Assembly (NCBI GenBank): GCA_029879725.1
Contig: JAOUPR010000036.1
Coordinates: forward strand, 1 to 35,940
Direction: 5' to 3'
Source of the DNA: Gemmatimonadota bacterium
GTDB lineage: Bacteria > Gemmatimonadota > Gemmatimonadetes > Longimicrobiales > Gaopeijiaceae
Length of the DNA stretch: 35,940 nt
Below the pieces are notes generated by a model. The model ran no database searches. It had not been told where the DNA came from and saw only the letters and a list, made by a program, of their open reading frames with translations. The translations under genes and the position numbers were made by a program. Positions 31,888 through 35,940 of this stretch are shown in pieces (the first letter of the stretch is position 1; the number at the start of each line of letters is the position of its first letter).

Positions 31888-33290
31888 GTCCGTCGGCCCG
31901 GAAGTCCGTCGCCGTGGAACAGACGGAGCCCGACTCGGGGACCACGCGTCCGGACCCGGTGCCGGTCCGGGAAGGCCGGCTCGCCCGGGAGCTGGGGGTG
32001 TGGAGCGCCGCCGCCGTGCTGGTGGGTACCACCATCGGAAGCGGCATCTTTCGGGTGCCGAGCACCGTGGCCGCCGAGATGGGGAGCGTCGCCGGGATCG
32101 TGGCGGTGTGGGTCGTGGGGGCCCTGGTGTCACTCTTCGGGGCCCTCACCATGGCAGAGCTGGCCACGGTCTATCCCCACTCCGGGGGGATCTACGTCTT
32201 CCTCCGGGAAGCCTACGGGCCCCGTGCGGCGTTCCTCTTCGGGTGGACCCAGCTGGTGGTGATCCGACCGTCGGCGCTGGGCGCCATCGCCCTGATCTTC
32301 GCCGAGTACCTGGCCGACGTGGTGCCCACGGGATCGGACGTCCGGGTCATCGCGGCCGCGGCCATCCTGGCGGTGGGCGTGCTCAACATCCGCTCGGTGC
32401 GCTGGGGGATGTGGCTGGAGAACAGCACGACGGGCGCAAAGGTGGTGGCGCTGTCCCTGGTGGCCGCCGTGGCGTTGTGGATGGCGGTGGAAGGTGAGCC
32501 GGGAGCCGTTCCTTCCGCCGGTCCGGTGGCGGCGGTGGAGGGATTCCATTGGTCGGGGATGGGCGTGGCGCTGGTCGCGGCGCTGTGGGCATACGACGGA
32601 TGGGCCGATCTCACGTTCATGGCCGGTGAGGTGAAAGACCCCGGCCGCACCTTCCCCCGGGCGCTGGCCTGGGGAGTCCTGGTCGTGGTGGGGATCTATC
32701 TGCTGATCAACGCCGCCTATCTGTCGGTCCTGTCGGTCTCCGAGATGGCCGGCTCGGAGCTGGTCGCGGCCTCCGCGGCGATGCGCCTGACCGGGGCGTG
32801 GGGCGAGCGGCTGGTGTCGGTCCTGGTGGTGCTCGCCACGCTGGGGGCGCTGAACGGAGCCATGATGACCGGGCCCCGGATCTTCTTCGCCATGGCCGAG
32901 GACGGCACCATGTGGAAGCCGGTTGCCGCCGTGCACCCACGGTACCGGACCCCGTGGGGCGCGGTGGCGCTCGCTACGTTTCTGGGCGTGGGATACGTGT
33001 CGGTCCGGTCCTTCGAGGAGCTGGCGGGAGGTTTCGTGCTGGGCATCTGGCCCTTCTATGCCATGGCCGTGGGCGCCGTGATCCTCCTCCGGGTCAGGGA
33101 TCCGGGCGCCCAACGGGCCTACCGGACGCCCGGATATCCGTGGGTGCCCTTGACCTTCCTGGTGGCGTCCGTGGGGATGTTGGTCAGCGCCTTGGTGCAG
33201 GAGACGTCGCTCACCTTGTTCGGATTCGGGATCATCGCCGTGGGTGTCCCGGTGTTCGAGGTGGTACGCAGGCGGCGACCGCGACCGTGA
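31884..33290 (+). CDS. APC-superfamily amino-acid permease (LAT/SteT-like)
   Basis: A 468-residue transporter with about 12 membrane spans. GTG 31884 has AAGGGAGGG about nine bases upstream inside the preceding gene. The discontinuous first helix carries the substrate-binding motif GTTIGSGIF, followed by MAELATVYPHSGGIYVFLREAYG, which is characteristic of the L-type branch of APC carriers. Helix 6 contains ALWAYDGWADLTFMAGEVKDP, the second half-helix motif. TGPRIFFAMAEDG near helix 8 is also typical. A polar 33-residue N-terminus and a basic RRRRPRP C-terminus lie in the cytoplasm. Substrate cannot be read with confidence; neutral amino acids or exchange of amino acids are usual for this branch. 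It is translationally coupled to the small membrane protein upstream. Confidence 0.94.
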   Translation: MSPSARKSVAVEQTEPDSGTTRPDPVPVREGRLARELGVWSAAAVLVGTTIGSGIFRVPSTVAAEMGSVAGIVAVWVVGALVSLFGALTMAELATVYPHSGGIYVFLREAYGPRAAFLFGWTQLVVIRPSALGAIALIFAEYLADVVPTGSDVRVIAAAAILAVGVLNIRSVRWGMWLENSTTGAKVVALSLVAAVALWMAVEGEPGAVPSAGPVAAVEGFHWSGMGVALVAALWAYDGWADLTFMAGEVKDPGRTFPRALAWGVLVVVGIYLLINAAYLSVLSVSEMAGSELVAASAAMRLTGAWGERLVSVLVVLATLGALNGAMMTGPRIFFAMAEDGTMWKPVAAVHPRYRTPWGAVALATFLGVGYVSVRSFEELAGGFVLGIWPFYAMAVGAVILLRVRDPGAQRAYRTPGYPWVPLTFLVASVGMLVSALVQETSLTLFGFGIIAVGVPVFEVVRRRRPRP

Positions 33291-33360
33291 AACACGGAGG
33301 CGCGCGGGATCGTCGGGACCTGGGAGCACGTATCAAGCCTCCAACCCGTGACGCATCGCC

Positions 33361-35832
33361 GTGGAAACCCTCGTTCGCGACATCAAGCTCGGCATCAAGT
33401 TGCTCCTCAAGGAGCCCACCTTCAGCGCCACCGTGCTCCTGACGTTGGCCGTTTGTATCGGGGCCAACGTGGCCATCTTCAGCGTGATCCAGAAGGTGCT
33501 CCTGGAACCGCTGCCGTTCCACGAGCCGGATCGCCTGGTGACCGTGTTCAACAGCTACCCCGGCGCCGGCGCGCCCAGGGCGTCCAACGGAACCGTGGAC
33601 TTCTTCCAGCGGCGCGCCCACGTCGACGCGTTCGAGGAGGTGGCTCTCTATCAAGGGTCCGGGAGCACCGTCGGCGAGGCGGGTGGGACCGAGCGTGTCT
33701 CCACCCTGCGCGTCACGCCTTCGTTCTTCCCCCTTCTCGGCGTGCAGGCGGCTCTGGGGCGCACCTTCACCGAGGACGAGATGGAGGAGGGCAACGACCT
33801 CAAGGCCGTGCTCACCGATGCCTATTGGCGCGAGGCCTTCGGTGCGGATCCGGGTGTGGTGGGGAAGGAATTGCGTGTGGACGGGCGCAGCCGAGAGGTC
33901 GTTGGGGTCCTCTCCTCCGACTTCGTGGTTCCGGGCCAAGCGGATACCCGCTTCTTCCTTCCCATCGCGTTCGATGAGGGGGACCGTCAGCTCGACTCCT
34001 GGCACAGCAACAACTTCAGTATGATGGCGCGCCTGAGCCCTGGAGCCACCATCGACCAGGCCATGGCCCAGAATGACGCGTTGAACGATGCCCTCATCGA
34101 CCAGTGGCCGCTGCCCAACGCCCGCCAGCTCCTGGAGGACGTGGGATACAACGTGCGCATCGTATCGGCACAGGAAGATCTGGTCCGCGACGCCAAGCCC
34201 GTCCTGTTCATGCTCTGGGGCGGTGTGGCTCTGGTCCTCCTCATCGGGTGCGTGAACATCGCCAATCTGATGCTGGCCAGAGCCCAGACCCGGGTGGGCG
34301 TGGTGGCCACCAGACTGGCCTTGGGCGCCCCCAGGGCACGGGTGGCGCGTCAGGTGCTCACCGAGGCCGTGGTGATGGGCGTCCTGGGCGGAGTGCTGGG
34401 CGTGGCGTTGGGCGCGCTGGGCCTGAAGTTGTTGATGAGCCTCGGTGCGGCGGATCTGCCTCGTGGCACCGAGATCGGCATCAACGGCACGGTGATCCTC
34501 TTCACCGCGGCTCTGGCCGTGGGCGCGGGCGTCCTGTTCGGGTCCATTCCCATGGTGCAGATCATGCGCGGCGACCTCGCGCCGGTGTTCCGGAGCGAGG
34601 GCCGCTCGGGTACCGCCGGCCGTGGCGCCGTGGTGCTGCGCAATGGGCTGGTGGTGGGGCAGGTGGCCGTGGCCTTCGTCCTTCTCATCGGCGCGGGATT
34701 GATGCTCATGAGCTTCCGGTCCGCCCTTTCGGTGGATCCGGGTTTCGATGCGGATGGGGTCATGACGGGACTCGTGTCGCTTCCGTCGGCGCGGTACCCC
34801 GACGGTGACGCCCGTCGCCGGTTCTGGGACGAGTTGGTCACGGAGGTTCGCGCCCTTCCCGGCGTCGAGAACGCCAGCGTCACGGCGCAGCTCCCCTTCA
34901 CGGGGAACCTGTCCAGCAGCGTCGTCTTTCCCGAGGGCTACACGCCCGCGCCGGGCGAGTCGCTCCTTTCACCCATGGAGAACATCGTGGGCCCCGGATA
35001 CCTGGAGACCATGGGGATCGAGCTTCTCGCCGGCCGCACCTTCGAGGAGCCGGACGGTCCCGACGCGTCCAGGGTCATCATCGTCGACGAGTGGTTGGCG
35101 AAGCGGTACTGGCCGGACGGGAGCCCCGTGGGCGCTCGCATGATCTATGGAGCGGTCCCCGGGATGGACAGCATCCCCGAGGACTCGTACTTCACCGTGA
35201 TCGGTGTGGTCCGCACGATCAAGCAGAACGACCTGACCGCGGCCGCCTCGGAGCACTTCGGGGCATACTACTTCTCCTATCGACAGCGGGTGCCGGGAAG
35301 CCAGGCGATCGTGGTCCGCACCGCCGGGGATCCCGCGGCCGTCACCCCGGCGCTGCGCGACGTCGTCAGGCGCCTGGACGAGGAGTCCCCGCTCTACGCC
35401 ACCCAGACCATGGCGTCACGCATCGACGACTCGCTGGCCGGGCGGAAGATTCCCCTCATGCTCCTCGGGGTGTTCGCCGCGGTGGCGTTGTTTCTGGCCG
35501 CGGTGGGGATCTATGGCGCCCTGGCGTATTCCGTGACCCAACGCCGACGGGAGATCGGGATCCGCATGGCCATGGGAAGCGCCCCCGGCGACATCTTCCG
35601 GAACGTGGTGGGGCAGGGCGTTCGGGTCATGGGGATCGGGCTGGTGGTGGGAGCCGCCGCGGCATGGTACCTGGCCCGCCTGGTGCGGTCGCTCCTCTTC
35701 GGCATCGGGGTCGCGGATCCCCGCGTGCTGGTGGGGGTGGCGGTGGTACTGGGGGCCGTGGGCTTGTTGGCGTGCGTGGTCCCCGCGCGGCGGGCCACGC
35801 GGGTGGATCCGGTGTCGGCGCTCAGCGGGTGA
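33361..35832 (+). CDS. ADOP-type FtsX/MacB-like permease
   Basis: An 823-residue permease of the acidobacterial duplicated orphan permease (ADOP) group. The GTG start at 33361 gives the characteristic N-terminus LVRDIKLGIKLLLKEPTFSA; no ribosome binding site is visible. Two FtsX/MacB halves follow: membrane helix 1 (about 22-42), a periplasmic MacB-type domain (about 45-275), three helices (about 280-400), a junction with a further helix (QVAVAFVLLIGAGLMLMSF), a second periplasmic domain (about 460-690) and three closing helices. The end contains the MacB-like RRREIGIRMAMGS and PARRATRVDPVSAL motifs. No ATP-binding gene accompanies it, which is usual for ADOPs. Their cargo is unknown. Abundance of such permeases is one reason for suspecting Gemmatimonadota or Acidobacteria. 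Confidence 0.94.
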   Translation: METLVRDIKLGIKLLLKEPTFSATVLLTLAVCIGANVAIFSVIQKVLLEPLPFHEPDRLVTVFNSYPGAGAPRASNGTVDFFQRRAHVDAFEEVALYQGSGSTVGEAGGTERVSTLRVTPSFFPLLGVQAALGRTFTEDEMEEGNDLKAVLTDAYWREAFGADPGVVGKELRVDGRSREVVGVLSSDFVVPGQADTRFFLPIAFDEGDRQLDSWHSNNFSMMARLSPGATIDQAMAQNDALNDALIDQWPLPNARQLLEDVGYNVRIVSAQEDLVRDAKPVLFMLWGGVALVLLIGCVNIANLMLARAQTRVGVVATRLALGAPRARVARQVLTEAVVMGVLGGVLGVALGALGLKLLMSLGAADLPRGTEIGINGTVILFTAALAVGAGVLFGSIPMVQIMRGDLAPVFRSEGRSGTAGRGAVVLRNGLVVGQVAVAFVLLIGAGLMLMSFRSALSVDPGFDADGVMTGLVSLPSARYPDGDARRRFWDELVTEVRALPGVENASVTAQLPFTGNLSSSVVFPEGYTPAPGESLLSPMENIVGPGYLETMGIELLAGRTFEEPDGPDASRVIIVDEWLAKRYWPDGSPVGARMIYGAVPGMDSIPEDSYFTVIGVVRTIKQNDLTAAASEHFGAYYFSYRQRVPGSQAIVVRTAGDPAAVTPALRDVVRRLDEESPLYATQTMASRIDDSLAGRKIPLMLLGVFAAVALFLAAVGIYGALAYSVTQRRREIGIRMAMGSAPGDIFRNVVGQGVRVMGIGLVVGAAAAWYLARLVRSLLFGIGVADPRVLVGVAVVLGAVGLLACVVPARRATRVDPVSALSG

Positions 35833-35863
35833 GGGAAGAGACGGAGGGCGCGCGGACGGGGCG

Positions 35864-35940
35864 ATGGCGATGGCGACCATCGCACGGCTGTTCGAGGGGG
35901 TACGCAGGCGGCGGCTCGCCACCCTGATCATTCCGGTGTC
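35864..35940 (+). CDS. Probable start of a further gene, cut by the window edge
   Basis: ATG 35864 (or 35870) follows GGACGGGG and opens a frame to the end of the window, 25 complete codons. The product begins MAMATIARLFEGVRRRR and then LATLIIPV, a basic stretch followed by a hydrophobic start, as in proteins with an N-terminal cytoplasmic tail and a membrane span. It lies 31 bases after the permease stop. Too short to name. Confidence 0.4.
   Translation, partial: MAMATIARLFEGVRRRRLATLIIPV

Overview
The window is GC-rich bacterial chromosome with a strong preference for G or C at third codon positions. Nearly all of it is coding, and I see no phage, insertion-sequence or CRISPR content. The mix of families fits Gemmatimonadota or a close relative: an orphan FtsX/MacB-type permease of the kind abundant in Acidobacteria and Gemmatimonadota, several lipoproteins with Cys lipoboxes, a DUF4837-like lipoprotein, a DnaE1-type polymerase with an intact PHP site, soluble PAS/REC hybrid kinases and a tRNA without an encoded CCA. 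This assignment is an inference; no rRNA gene is present to fix it.

Layout. 1-4.2 kb: an N-acyl-D-amino-acid deacylase-like lipoprotein (+) converges on an ALDH7-type aldehyde dehydrogenase (-), followed by a small lipoprotein of unknown role. 4.3-7.8 kb: dnaE (-) with a recognisable sigma70-type promoter. 8.0-13.2 kb: an exported two-domain protein of unknown function (+), a DUF4837-like lipoprotein (-) and an M3 oligopeptidase (-). 13.3-15.1 kb: a CPA2-type cation/proton antiporter, then a compact unit with promoter, strong ribosome binding site, 80-residue Asp/Trp-repeat protein and intrinsic terminator. 15.1-18.3 kb: speA and a BaiN/YhiN-type flavoprotein form an operon on the minus strand. 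18.5-23.9 kb: divergent from speA, a tightly packed four-gene signalling operon (FIST sensor, PAS histidine kinase, Rcp1-like single-domain regulator, REC-PAS-kinase-REC hybrid), all apparently soluble. 24.0-29.0 kb: rhomboid protease, IMPACT/YigZ protein, Tat-exported M24 peptidase (-), serine-hydrolase lipoprotein and a small membrane protein (-). 29.2-30.8 kb: a membrane-anchored hybrid kinase whose phospho-accepting His is Arg and whose ATP-binding motifs are degraded, ending in an intact receiver. 30.8-31.0 kb: tRNA-Ile(GAT) with promoter and terminator. After a sparse region come a 61-residue membrane protein translationally coupled to an APC amino-acid permease, an ADOP-type permease, and the first bases of a probable further gene.

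How the genes relate: many handle peptides and amino acids. The deacylase, M3 and M24 peptidases, APC permease, ALDH7 (lysine/aminoadipate semialdehyde) and arginine decarboxylase suggest a peptide-scavenging lifestyle. The most unusual material is the FIST-led phosphorelay beside speA, the pseudokinase-receiver protein, the Asp/Trp repeat protein, and a short stretch resembling the 3' end of 16S rRNA just upstream of the pseudokinase gene. Several convergent gene pairs are separated only by perfect GC hairpins without U-tracts, some of which overlap stop codons.
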